The position numbers and the translations under genes are program-made. DNA of 64,000 bases from Eubacteriales bacterium (GTDB lineage: Bacteria > Bacillota > Clostridia > Lachnospirales > Lachnospiraceae): the NCBI GenBank assembly GCA_030524175.1, contig JAUNHC010000005.1:62001-126000 (forward strand), given 5' to 3'. Positions within the stretch are counted from its first letter, which is position 1, and each line of letters opens with the position of its first letter. The notes beneath the pieces were generated by a model. That model was not told the DNA's origin. It saw only the letters and a list, made by a program, of their open reading frames with translations, and did no database searches. Below are positions 17,171 through 26,170 of the stretch, piece by piece.

Positions 17171-17812
17171 ATGGAATCAAGAATGTTCAAGATTTATGCA
17201 CGCAGCGATGAGCGTATCCAATTGAAAATTATTCCGGGACATTTCGCAACACCTCAGTCCCACATTACTCATTTTCTGGATATGACTACAATGAAGGCCC
17301 GCTGCTCAGAAGCCCAGCGTATCGCCCGGGCACTTTCCGTTAACTACGAAACCTCTATCCCCATTGACACTATCATCTGTATGGACGGTCTGGAAGTGGT
17401 AGGGGCATATCTGGCAGAGGAACTCACTCAGGCCGGAGTCCTTTCCATGAACGCCCATCAGACTATTTACGTCACCTCCCCGGAATATAACAGTGTGGGG
17501 CAGATGATTTTCAGGGAAAATATACAGATGATGATTCAGGGAAAAAACATTTTAATTCTCAACGGTTCGGTCACTACCGGCGAAACACTGATGCGTGCAA
17601 TCGAAAGCATCCTGTATTACGGCGGAAAAATACGGGGAATTGCAGCTATCTTCAGCGCTGTAAACAAAATTGCCGACATGCCTGTTCACTCAATCTTCAC
17701 CCAGCAGGATATCCCCGATTACGGAACATACAAGATCCACGACTGCCCCATGTGCAAAAACAGGCAGAAGCTGGACGCCATTGTTAACAGTTATGGGTAC
17801 GCTAAATTGTAA
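17171..17812 (+). CDS. Phosphoribosyltransferase-like protein with a degenerate PRPP motif
   Basis: 213 residues resembling type I phosphoribosyltransferases such as orotate phosphoribosyltransferase. The segment ILILNGSVTTGETLMRAIE sits where the PRPP-binding loop should be, but the two acidic residues (normally DD) read Asn-Gly; the codons are AAC GGT. The early PIDTIICMDGLEVVGAYLAEEL segment and a C-terminal HDCPMCKNRQKLD with a CPMC pair are also seen. Catalysis is therefore doubtful; it may be a binding or regulatory homologue. A TATAAT at 17120-17125 and AAAGGAGG before the ATG support expression. The small next gene follows after 20 nt. Confidence 0.65.
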   Translation: MESRMFKIYARSDERIQLKIIPGHFATPQSHITHFLDMTTMKARCSEAQRIARALSVNYETSIPIDTIICMDGLEVVGAYLAEELTQAGVLSMNAHQTIYVTSPEYNSVGQMIFRENIQMMIQGKNILILNGSVTTGETLMRAIESILYYGGKIRGIAAIFSAVNKIADMPVHSIFTQQDIPDYGTYKIHDCPMCKNRQKLDAIVNSYGYAKL

Positions 17813-17832
17813 ACCGTAAGGAGGTTGTTTCC

Positions 17833-18027
17833 ATGTTTCTGGAAGAATACGATGAAGAGCTTCATATGAAGACAATACAAAATGAGAGCAGGGAGGATGA
17901 ACGTGAACGAATCAACTGTCTCAATGAACACCTTATTAAAGACGATCGTATAGAAGAACTGGCCCGCTCTTGTAAAGACAGGAACCTTCAGGAGGCGCTT
18001 TTGAAGGAGTATCACCTAAACAGGTAG
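17833..18027 (+). CDS. Small charged protein resembling the C-terminal tail of Rpn/PD-(D/E)XK transposase-like proteins
   Basis: 64 residues, highly charged and helical. The order 'EEYDEELHMK, ESREDERERINCLNEHLI, DRIEELARSCKDRNLQEALL, KEY' resembles the C-terminal helical tail of Rpn-family nuclease proteins common in Lachnospiraceae. The nuclease domain is absent and no remnant lies upstream, where the phosphoribosyltransferase-like gene ends 20 nt away. AAGGAGG at 17818-17824 supports a genuine start at ATG 17833. It may be an independent small protein or a transplanted tail. Confidence 0.55.
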   Translation: MFLEEYDEELHMKTIQNESREDERERINCLNEHLIKDDRIEELARSCKDRNLQEALLKEYHLNR

Positions 18028-18033
18028 CCACGC

Positions 18034-18079
18034 AAAAAAGTGTACAGGTCCCCTCTTATGCCGGACTTGTACACTTTAT
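18034..18079. terminator. Hairpin terminator, probably bidirectional
   Basis: AAAGTGTACAGGTCC (within 18034-18051) pairs with GGACTTGTACACTTT (18063-18077) with one G-U pair, flanked by A-run and T-run. It lies between the small plus-strand gene and the convergent YibE/F gene. Confidence 0.75.
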
Positions 18080-18166
18080 GTGTCATTGCATTGTTGTGCA
18101 TCAGCTTTCCTCTTCTCATCTTACGCATCAAGAGAAACCTTATGCATCGAAGAGAAGCAGACGCAG

Positions 18167-19297
18167 CTATGCCGTCTGATTTTTTTTCTTTGCAAGCAGC
18201 AAACCGCTTGTCAGGGCTGTAAACGGAGCCACCGTCACAAGCCCAAAGCTGCCCACCACTGTGTCAAGGATTTCTGCGGACACGTACTTATAATTCAGAA
18301 TATTATCAATTGGCGTCCCCTGAGCCATAAAGGTCATCAGCAGGGCAATATAACCGCCGGAATAGGCAAGCAGCAGCGTGGTCGTCATTGTGCCCATAGC
18401 TGCCCTTCCCACATTCATCCCAGATCTGGCCGCTTCTCTCCAGCCAATATCCGGTTTCTTCTCAATCACTTCATTTACTGCCGAGGTGATATCCACTGCC
18501 AGATCCATCATGGCGCCGGATGCTCCGATAAAAATCCCGCTCATAAAAATTTTAGTCAGATTTAAATCCTGATAGCCGGAGTATAAAAGGCTTTCAGAAT
18601 AAGACATCACTGCTCCGTGGATTTTAAATGCATCTGTAAAAATACAGCCAATAATACAGGTAACGACCACACCCAGCAATGCCCCGCCGCTAGCTGCAAT
18701 GGTCTTTCTGCTCCATCCGTATACGAGAAAAATGATCAGCACTGTCAGAAATGCTGTGATCAAAATCCCGCACCAGATAGGGTTCACCCCTCTCAAATAT
18801 GCAGGGACCATGATCTTCCATATAGCCAGAACTGTGATCACAAAGGAATAGACTGCCCGAAGCCCTGTTTTCCCAGCAAAAAGTACAAGCAGTACCACAA
18901 ACATACCGGCCAGGATCAGTTCCTTGTCAATGCGGTAATGGTCTGTCATAGTCACAGATCTAATCTCATCCCCGCTGTAGCTGATAACTACATAAGCTAT
19001 ATCCCCCTCCTGGAAAATCTTATCACTTTCAAGAGAACCGCTTAGCATATTGACTGCCTTGGTCTCCTGTCCCTTGAACTTCCCTTCCAGCACCTTCACC
19101 TGACAATACTGCTCACCGGACTGGATGATTCCTGAGGATTTCACGGTGCTCTCATCTGTCTCCAGAATCTCAGCCTTTACTCTGTCAGTTCCTTTATAAA
19201 TAACAGCATCCTCATAGCCCGTAGGAAGGGCCATGAGGATGGCAATAAGCAGGATAGCCAATAAAGATACCGAACTCTTTTTCAGCTTTTGTATCAT
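18167..19297 (-). CDS. YibE/F family membrane protein
   Basis: 376 residues. An N-terminal TM (about 10-28) is followed by an extracellular domain of about 90 residues, then about seven TM helices with GASGAMMDLAVDITSAVNE and GRAAMGTMTTTLLLAYSGG, hallmarks of the YibE/F family. The biochemical role is unknown. It starts 1 nt after the alkaline phosphatase stop (TAATATG), so the two are co-transcribed and may be functionally linked. Confidence 0.88.
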   Translation of the reverse strand: MIQKLKKSSVSLLAILLIAILMALPTGYEDAVIYKGTDRVKAEILETDESTVKSSGIIQSGEQYCQVKVLEGKFKGQETKAVNMLSGSLESDKIFQEGDIAYVVISYSGDEIRSVTMTDHYRIDKELILAGMFVVLLVLFAGKTGLRAVYSFVITVLAIWKIMVPAYLRGVNPIWCGILITAFLTVLIIFLVYGWSRKTIAASGGALLGVVVTCIIGCIFTDAFKIHGAVMSYSESLLYSGYQDLNLTKIFMSGIFIGASGAMMDLAVDITSAVNEVIEKKPDIGWREAARSGMNVGRAAMGTMTTTLLLAYSGGYIALLMTFMAQGTPIDNILNYKYVSAEILDTVVGSFGLVTVAPFTALTSGLLLAKKKNQTA

Positions 19298-19298
19298 A

Positions 19299-20876
19299 TT
19301 AGTTAACTCCTGTCAGAGCAGCCACTTTGTTGAAAATATCTGTATTGTCATAATAACCCACGAACTCATCCTGGCCTGCACCCATTGCGAATACTTCCAC
19401 AGGAAGTCCTGTATGTGCATAAGATGCAAAATTGATTCCTGACTTATTGTTTAATATATGTGTTATGGTAACAGTAAGAGGCTCATAGCTTCCGTAAAGA
19501 AGATATTCTTCCTGTCCAAATTCCTCTTCTTCTCCAGTACGTGTCATAGTCTCATCGTAAGCTGTTTTTAATTTCTCATACTCATAGTCTGTCATAACCA
19601 GAGAACCTGTATCCTCAGATTCCGGATGCTGGTCTACACTGTCCGCCTGGGCTGCTGCCTCTTCTTCTCCGTTTGGCGCCTGAAGGCCGAAGAGTTCTGT
19701 GATGTCTGCCATTACAGTGTCGAAATCAGTCTTGTTCTCTTTGTAAGCAGACACATAATCAGAATCATATTTAGCATAGGAAATTTTCTGGCTGTTCAGG
19801 TTAGTGAGGAAGGTATCATAATCTGTCCCTGCGAAACCGATAGTCAGACCACCTGTCTCATGGTCACCAGTCACAAGGATCAAGGTCTCATCCGGATGTT
19901 CATTATAGAACTCCATAGCCTTTCCCACTGCATCATCCAGTGCTACCGTATCCGTAATAGTTGCAGCGGCGTCGTTGGCATGACATGCCCAGTCAATCTT
20001 TCCGCCTTCTACCATCATAAAAAAGCCGTTGTCATTATCCAGAACTTCAATGCCCTTTTCCACGTAATCTGCAAGTCCCCATTCTCCTTCTTCCAGATCC
20101 ATGGCATAGCTCATTGCGTCCTCATCTGCTAATGTCTCATCAATTACAATTGCTTTTCCGGAATCTGCTGTCAGCGCTTCTGCCTCTGCCTGGGTTTTTA
20201 CAACCTTGTAGCCCGCTTCTTCTGCAAGTTCGTAAAGGTCTTTCTTGTCTCCCTCATCCCCTGTGGTCTTCTTCAGCCCGCCGCCTGCAAAATAATCAAA
20301 CTCACTGGCAATCAGTTCTTCTCCGATTTCATAGTAGCTGTTTCTGGATGCCTGATGTGCATAGAAAGCAGCGGGAGTTGCATGATTCAAGTTAACAGAT
20401 GAGAGAACCCCGATTTTGTAGCCAAGCTGGTCTTTCAGCTTCTCTGCGATGGTCTCATAAGGTGTCTGCATTGTCTCATCCATGTTGATCGTTCCGCTGT
20501 AAGTCTTATGTCCTGTAGAAATAGATGTGGCAGTGGATGCTGAATCAGGACAGAATGATGTACTGTCATATGTCTGGGCAGACCCAGCAACAGGGAAAGA
20601 CATCATGTTTAAATTGTTTTTGCTGGTAAGGATTTCATCTCCGTCATCTTCCATGGCACTGAGATAATAATTTGTGGTCTGAATCTGGGGATAGCTCATT
20701 CCGTCGCCGATAAACAGGAAGATATATTTAGGGGTGGCTGCAGTACCGGGATCACTGGTATCTCCTTCTGCCTCTACGTTTTCTGTCTCTGCTGCCATTA
20801 CTGCCTGCACCGGAACTGTGCATGGCGCGATCATTGCTGCTGCAAGTAATAATGCACTGATTTTTTTTGCTCTCAT
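19299..20876 (-). CDS. Secreted alkaline phosphatase
   Basis: 525 residues. A signal peptide (RAKKISALLLAAAMIAP, then VMAAET) directs export. The catalytic features of the PhoA family are present: metal Asp in FIGDGMSYPQ, nucleophile Ser in CPDSASTATSISTGHK, MMVEGGKIDWACHANDA, and GDHETGGLTIG. It releases phosphate from monoesters outside the cell, with zinc and magnesium. A middle insertion rich in Glu and Gln (around APNGEEEAAAQADS) is unusual. The start is ATG 20876, with AAGGAGAC upstream, rather than the in-frame ATG at 20954. A TATAAT on the minus strand at 20945-20940 may be the -10 box. No Pho box could be confirmed. Confidence 0.93.
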   Translation of the reverse strand: MRAKKISALLLAAAMIAPCTVPVQAVMAAETENVEAEGDTSDPGTAATPKYIFLFIGDGMSYPQIQTTNYYLSAMEDDGDEILTSKNNLNMMSFPVAGSAQTYDSTSFCPDSASTATSISTGHKTYSGTINMDETMQTPYETIAEKLKDQLGYKIGVLSSVNLNHATPAAFYAHQASRNSYYEIGEELIASEFDYFAGGGLKKTTGDEGDKKDLYELAEEAGYKVVKTQAEAEALTADSGKAIVIDETLADEDAMSYAMDLEEGEWGLADYVEKGIEVLDNDNGFFMMVEGGKIDWACHANDAAATITDTVALDDAVGKAMEFYNEHPDETLILVTGDHETGGLTIGFAGTDYDTFLTNLNSQKISYAKYDSDYVSAYKENKTDFDTVMADITELFGLQAPNGEEEAAAQADSVDQHPESEDTGSLVMTDYEYEKLKTAYDETMTRTGEEEEFGQEEYLLYGSYEPLTVTITHILNNKSGINFASYAHTGLPVEVFAMGAGQDEFVGYYDNTDIFNKVAALTGVN

Positions 20877-21039
20877 AACAATGTCTCCTTCTTTTCGTCT
20901 TTTCATTTTTATGGATCTGAGATTTGTTTTGACGAGCTTATTATAGCAGTACAATATTAAATGCGATTTCCTGTTTTGCTAAATTCAGGTAAAACTTTCA
21001 GCAGGTGCATTTAACAAAACGTAATGCTATGCCGGCCAG

Positions 21040-24000
21040 TTAAAATATTAAAGACTGCTGCTCCATCACCTGGATCTGTGATAATACCATTGTCTCCGGT
21101 TCACTGCCCCTCATGTGGTCTGCTTTCAGATACTGCATCCCGTTCCTTAAACTTGCCGTAATGAGGTTCAGCACATAAATATTGTCAAAGCGGTTATAAA
21201 TAGATTCCCCTCCAAGACCGGTAAGACAGATGAGCTGCGTATTTGTCTTCCTGGCGATATCCATCAGCGGCTTCAGCAGGTGGGAAGCATTTGTCTGGGC
21301 AAAAGGATTGTCCATTACCAACACCTTACCCTCATTGCGGTCTCCAAAAATATCCGTGTCGTCTTTCCTCATATAGTACAGAAGGCTTGAAAGGATTACA
21401 AAGGCTGACAGGAAACCTTCACCGCCTGAATTTCTGGCTACCTCTGCCCAGGTTATGGGATATTCCCTCTGCTCTTCTATTTTATAGAGACGGATCTGTA
21501 CGTTCCCTATACCCACTATGGTGTCATAAAGATTCCGCGTTGTTATCTGTGTGCCAAAATATTCCTGGGCATTTTCGTTCTGCCGGAAAATACTGATCCC
21601 CTTCTGTGTCACCTGATCTATGAAGTCCTGCAGCCGGATGCGGTAAAGGCTCTCATTTTCCTCCCACTCCGGAATCTGGATTTTAAGCATCTTTACAGGC
21701 CGCTCACGTATAGTTATAGTAGAATTATGATCAATTTTTCCAAGGTTTTGGTGAACCTCTTTAATATAGTCCTCCAGAATCTCCACAATTTTATTTTTTT
21801 CCTTCTCTACCATGGATATGTCAACCTCAAGCTTCTCCATCAGGCTGTCATAAGACTGTATGGTAGTATTCAGCTGAAGGATCACCTGATCGGCATCATT
21901 TGTCAGCTCCAGCATGGCTTCCAGCGGTTTTTTATAGAAATCCTCCTGAAACACATCTATACGGACCAGTTGGTTCAGCACATGGACCAGCTGTTCCTTG
22001 GCAGCTTGTCTGTCCCTGCCTCTCTGATTATAATCCCGGATTAGTATACCTTTAAAATTTCTCAGTTCCTGGCTTGTCATATCTTCAATATTCTGCTCCC
22101 AGACAACCGGCTTCTGCATTTTAAGCTCTGTATATTCACATAACGCTGTAAGGTTTTCATCATAGCTCTGCAAATGCATTTTAAGCTTATCTGCCCTTTT
22201 GTTTATTTCGTTTTCCTGAAAAAGAAGCTGGTTCTTCCTGGAATCAAAATCCTGACTTTGTATTTCCGCTTTGGGCAAAGGTTCTTCCTGTCCGCACTCC
22301 CGGCGCATTTTTTCCTTGCGCTCCAGGATCTGCTGGCTGATGACAGCGATTTTCTTATCCTCATCATTCCAGAGCATCTTTTTACCTTCTATTTGATTGC
22401 GCCTGTCCTCAAGAAGGATTTCCTGATGTGACTCCTCCTTACGGTTATACCGGATATTCATCCACTCCTCCGGCCTCAGACCATATTTCACTTTCAGATG
22501 CTTAAGCTCATCCTCTGAGTCTCCGCTGCGTCTGGCAGCCTTTCTCTCCTGTTCCTCCAGCTCATGAAGCTCCTGGGACATAGCAGAGGTGATGGCCTGA
22601 TACCTGGCTTCCATTTCCTGTATCTCCCGTTCCTGTTCCCCGTTCCCGTCACCCTCCGGCAAAGATACTTCTTCATATGTCTGGTAACGCCGAAGGCCGT
22701 CACGCAAGGTGAGATACTCCATTTCCAGGCCGTCACGCTCTGATTCCAGGCTTCTGCACAACTCCTGCAGCTTTTCATAACGGCTCTGGGAAATACCTTC
22801 CTTTTCTTTCAGCTTTTCTGTGTCCCTGATACAACGCTCCAATTCCTTCCTGCAGGCAAGATAGTCTTCATACTCCTTACACAGCTGGCTGAAATCCTCC
22901 AGTCTGCGTCTCTGCCCCTCGATTTCCCGGACAGCCTTATTGATATCCTCCTCAAGATTGGAAATGTCCTTTTCCAGTTCAGCCATCTGTTGAGACAAAT
23001 TCCTGAATTCTTCATCAAGTCTTGTCATTTCCAAGGCTGTTTCTTCCAGAGAATTTTCCAGGGCTTCATACCGCGCCTTGGACACCTCTTGGTTCTTGAT
23101 AAGCTCCTGACGCTGAAAATATTCTCTGTATTCCGTCTGTCTTATACTGACTGCTTCCTGCTTTTTCTTTATCTGCCTTGCCTTTTCTGCTACAAGAACG
23201 GCAAGCTTTTCTTCGTCCAAAAGGTTTTCATTGAACAACACATAAAAGCTTACGCCGGAAAAGCTGAGTACACGGTCCTTCTTCCCGGCACCTGCACCCT
23301 CCAATTGTTCCCGCACGATGATGGGAATGGGAAATGAAGTATAGACATCGCTTATATTAAGGGACAGTTTCTCCAGCTCCTTGGCTGACAATATCAGCGC
23401 ATAGGGAAGAAAGGGGTGTTTGTCCACCAGCTTCTGGTTTTCCCCGGGGGTATTACCGTTTTTATTCAGCCACTCCATGCCGAATACCACATGGATACCC
23501 AGATTCTCAAGTTCAGACTCAAATTCCTCCGGCAGTTCCAGAACTCTTCCCTGTGTCAGGCGGCTGTATTCCTTTTGGAGCTCGTCCTCTTCCTTCTCAA
23601 GGCTTCTGCGGATGCCAGCAATCTCAAGAAGTTTCTTTTCTGATGCCTGAAGGATTATATCATTGTGAAATAAGTCCTGTTTGTCAAGGCCTAAATATCT
23701 TAAGACCACCTCACGTTCTTCCAGCTCTCCGTCATACTTTTCTTTAAGCTGCCGGTTTTTCTCCTGTTCTGCTTTTTTATGTATTTGCTCTGCCCTCAGG
23801 TCATCCAGGTTTCTCTTAAGCTGTCTGTGGCGCTCACGGCTGCTGTCCAGCATTTTCTTCCTGCTGGTACGCTCCCGCACACTTCTTTCCAGCTCCTGCT
23901 CATAGGACTGCTGAGTGATCTCCATAAATCCCGGCTCGTATTCACCCAGAATATTGCGGAGAAATTTCTCTTCATACCGGGAATTATATCTTTCTTCTCT

Positions 24001-25458
24001 CTGACCATAGGTTTCTGTCTTTGACCGCAATTCTCCCTGACGTCCTGCTTTTTCCAGGATTTCCTTCTGGAAAAGCAAGATTTTTTCCTTTTCCTGTTCA
24101 AGGTCTGCTGTTGTCTGACGAATTTTCTCTCTGCATTCCTCTTCCCGGTGTCTGTTATCCTTAACGGCCTCCTGATAATGACACTTCAGCATATATCCCA
24201 GACGTTTTCTCTCCGGCTCCAGGTTTTTATCCTTTTGTCTGCAGACCAGGAGTTTCTGGCGCAGCACCTCCAGCTCCTTCTTGTCCTCATCTGCGATTCC
24301 CTGCTGCTTTGCGCAGGCCAGCAGATGAATCTTCTTCTCTATGGACTCTGCCTCACGTTCCAGGTTATCTTGCTCCATGGCGATCATTTCCCGGTTGCTG
24401 CTGTGATACCGTTCCTTATCCTCAAGGTCATAAATTTCTCCGGAAAGCTTTTCGTATTCCACCCTTGCAATAGCCTGGCGTATTGCCTCAGCCTCATTTA
24501 CCACTGCCGTATGCTCTCCTGTTGTCTTCTCCCACAGGCGGTTCAGTTCAGCGATGAAATTCACCACCATATTTTCCTGTTCCGTCTCCTGTATTGCTGC
24601 CTCCTGATAAATCCCGGCCTTTTCCTGGATTCTGGAAGCCTCTTCTTTGAAATAACGGATGGTATCACGACGTTTTATTTTCGATTCATTGTCCTTATAT
24701 TGCCCTACATACTTCTCCAGAATGGTCTGGAATTCCTTCATACGGTTTCTGTCTTTATTCAGCTTGCTCTCAACAGATTCCAGGAACCACTTCTCCACCA
24801 GCCCTTTCTCATCCTTGCAGTCCGCAAACAAGTCGGAAAGCCCGGATTCCTTAAGATTGATTTTCTTGATTATGGTCTCCCACTCTTTATAATGGATCTG
24901 ATACTCCTTAAGCTTGTCAAAATACTGCCTGGACTGGGCCGCATTTACCATGTCATAATAAAAGAACTTCATGCTTCTGTCCCGTTTAAAGGTTTCAAAC
25001 AGCTGGCGGCAGGCAGAGAAATTTTTAAGCACTATTTCCTTTTTTCCTTTTTCAACAACAGGAAGATTCTGAATGTCCCCCAGACATGGTTCCTGGTATT
25101 CGCTGACGAAATTAACCATTTCCAGATTTTCGGAGGTCTGGTCACTTGTATCCTGACTTCTGCGGACCATCATCCCTGTCAGCACATACCCGGCCCCCTG
25201 GTCCAACACCCACTCCACCATGATAAAAGATGGCTTATTGGTAGTAAAATAGCTTTCAAAGGGTCTGTCCTTGGCATCTCTGTACCGTTTATGCACAAAG
25301 GGCGCTGTCATCATCTGCACCAGCACAGACTTCCCGCCTCCGTTGCGCAGAGACAAAAGCGTGCTCTCTCCGTTTAGATGAAATATTTCATCGCTGATCC
25401 GTATGGCATTATTATTGTAATTTAAATTGATGAGACGCAGGGCGTTTATTTTACTCAT
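21040..25458 (-). CDS. jetC: Wadjet JetC, SMC/MukB-like ATPase (type III)
   Basis: 1472 residues, the motor of the Wadjet anti-plasmid complex, which extrudes DNA loops and senses small circular DNA. The N-terminal head carries a Walker A loop in LRNGGGKSVLVQMM (about residues 36-50). About 1000 residues of Glu/Lys/Arg-rich coiled coil follow, interrupted near the middle by a globular hinge-like region (about 590-730). The C-terminal head has the ABC signature ARNSGGEGFLSAF and a Walker B strand KVLVMDNPFAQ, where Asn follows the Asp in place of the usual catalytic Glu. The start overlaps the jetB stop by 8 nt (ATGAGTAA). SbcC or MukB are alternatives, but neighbours and the N-terminal LRLINLNYNN favour JetC. 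Confidence 0.92.
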   Translation of the reverse strand: MSKINALRLINLNYNNNAIRISDEIFHLNGESTLLSLRNGGGKSVLVQMMTAPFVHKRYRDAKDRPFESYFTTNKPSFIMVEWVLDQGAGYVLTGMMVRRSQDTSDQTSENLEMVNFVSEYQEPCLGDIQNLPVVEKGKKEIVLKNFSACRQLFETFKRDRSMKFFYYDMVNAAQSRQYFDKLKEYQIHYKEWETIIKKINLKESGLSDLFADCKDEKGLVEKWFLESVESKLNKDRNRMKEFQTILEKYVGQYKDNESKIKRRDTIRYFKEEASRIQEKAGIYQEAAIQETEQENMVVNFIAELNRLWEKTTGEHTAVVNEAEAIRQAIARVEYEKLSGEIYDLEDKERYHSSNREMIAMEQDNLEREAESIEKKIHLLACAKQQGIADEDKKELEVLRQKLLVCRQKDKNLEPERKRLGYMLKCHYQEAVKDNRHREEECREKIRQTTADLEQEKEKILLFQKEILEKAGRQGELRSKTETYGQREERYNSRYEEKFLRNILGEYEPGFMEITQQSYEQELERSVRERTSRKKMLDSSRERHRQLKRNLDDLRAEQIHKKAEQEKNRQLKEKYDGELEEREVVLRYLGLDKQDLFHNDIILQASEKKLLEIAGIRRSLEKEEDELQKEYSRLTQGRVLELPEEFESELENLGIHVVFGMEWLNKNGNTPGENQKLVDKHPFLPYALILSAKELEKLSLNISDVYTSFPIPIIVREQLEGAGAGKKDRVLSFSGVSFYVLFNENLLDEEKLAVLVAEKARQIKKKQEAVSIRQTEYREYFQRQELIKNQEVSKARYEALENSLEETALEMTRLDEEFRNLSQQMAELEKDISNLEEDINKAVREIEGQRRRLEDFSQLCKEYEDYLACRKELERCIRDTEKLKEKEGISQSRYEKLQELCRSLESERDGLEMEYLTLRDGLRRYQTYEEVSLPEGDGNGEQEREIQEMEARYQAITSAMSQELHELEEQERKAARRSGDSEDELKHLKVKYGLRPEEWMNIRYNRKEESHQEILLEDRRNQIEGKKMLWNDEDKKIAVISQQILERKEKMRRECGQEEPLPKAEIQSQDFDSRKNQLLFQENEINKRADKLKMHLQSYDENLTALCEYTELKMQKPVVWEQNIEDMTSQELRNFKGILIRDYNQRGRDRQAAKEQLVHVLNQLVRIDVFQEDFYKKPLEAMLELTNDADQVILQLNTTIQSYDSLMEKLEVDISMVEKEKNKIVEILEDYIKEVHQNLGKIDHNSTITIRERPVKMLKIQIPEWEENESLYRIRLQDFIDQVTQKGISIFRQNENAQEYFGTQITTRNLYDTIVGIGNVQIRLYKIEEQREYPITWAEVARNSGGEGFLSAFVILSSLLYYMRKDDTDIFGDRNEGKVLVMDNPFAQTNASHLLKPLMDIARKTNTQLICLTGLGGESIYNRFDNIYVLNLITASLRNGMQYLKADHMRGSEPETMVLSQIQVMEQQSLIF

Positions 25459-26164
25459 TTTCAGTTACCCCCAATACACGCAGGACTCTCTGGTAATTAT
25501 TCTGGTTCAGAAGATTCCAGTCCATGAAATTATCCAGCTTCTTCGTGGTCTTGATCATTTCATCCTGCTCCACATAGTCAACTAATCCCTGCTTCTGAAG
25601 GAAAATAAGGATATGGTGGAGAAATCCTTCCTTTGTTGTCTTTGCCCTGGAACCCTTCTCATCAGAACGCAAAGCCTCGTATGCTTCAAGCATATTGGAA
25701 AAGGCGATCCCCTGGTTTTCTCCGCTCTCCCCGATGCTCTCCGCCCCTTCCTTCAGCCGCTGTGAGATACAGTTCTGCAGCTCGCCTACACGCATGTACT
25801 CCCTGGCCTTACTGCTGCTTCCCTGTCCGTCATAGAATTCCACCAGTAAAGTGAGAATGACAAACTGGGACAAATAATAATCTTTATCTGTGGCATTTGA
25901 CTTACAAAGGGTTGCCTTAAGCTGCACCTTGGAAAATCCCAGAAAATTATTCTCTTCCCTGGGAATGAGATAGATCACATTCCCGTAACGCTCAATATTA
26001 CTGCCGGCAATATCCCCCTGGGATTTCACCAGGTTCTGGACACTCTCCTGTTCCGTATATGCCTTATACATCAGAGGCTCATCCTCTTCCCTCAGCTCAT
26101 GGTTCTCAAGAAGAAAATAAAATATTTCCTGGCTGCTTCTGATTTCCTCTAATTCATATGCCAT
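25451..26164 (-). CDS. jetB: Wadjet JetB-like accessory subunit (DUF6063-type)
   Basis: 237 residues, mostly helical and winged-helix-like, in the position of the MukE/KITE-like subunit of Wadjet. Seen: MAYELEEIRSSQEIFYFL at the start, VIYLIPREENNFLGFSKVQL, YYLSQFVILTLLVEFYDG and a C-terminal LDNFMDWNLLNQNNYQRVL. It is expected to bind the kleisin-like JetA and bridge the JetC heads. The jetA stop lies 6 nt upstream and jetC overlaps by 8 nt, so the three are translationally coupled. The subunit identity rests mainly on order and size. Confidence 0.85.
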   Translation of the reverse strand: MAYELEEIRSSQEIFYFLLENHELREEDEPLMYKAYTEQESVQNLVKSQGDIAGSNIERYGNVIYLIPREENNFLGFSKVQLKATLCKSNATDKDYYLSQFVILTLLVEFYDGQGSSSKAREYMRVGELQNCISQRLKEGAESIGESGENQGIAFSNMLEAYEALRSDEKGSRAKTTKEGFLHHILIFLQKQGLVDYVEQDEMIKTTKKLDNFMDWNLLNQNNYQRVLRVLGVTENE

Positions 26165-26170
26165 TTTCTC

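Noticed and set aside
24148-25377. 409-residue plus-strand frame opposite jetC
   Set aside because: It is the antisense shadow of jetC coiled-coil coding, rich in Leu and Phe as expected from reversed Glu/Lys/Gln codons, and lacks a ribosome site.
21040-25458. JetC as a chromosomal Smc, MukB or SbcC
   Set aside because: The adjacent kleisin-like, MukE-like and TOPRIM genes form the Wadjet set, and no SbcD or ScpAB genes are present.
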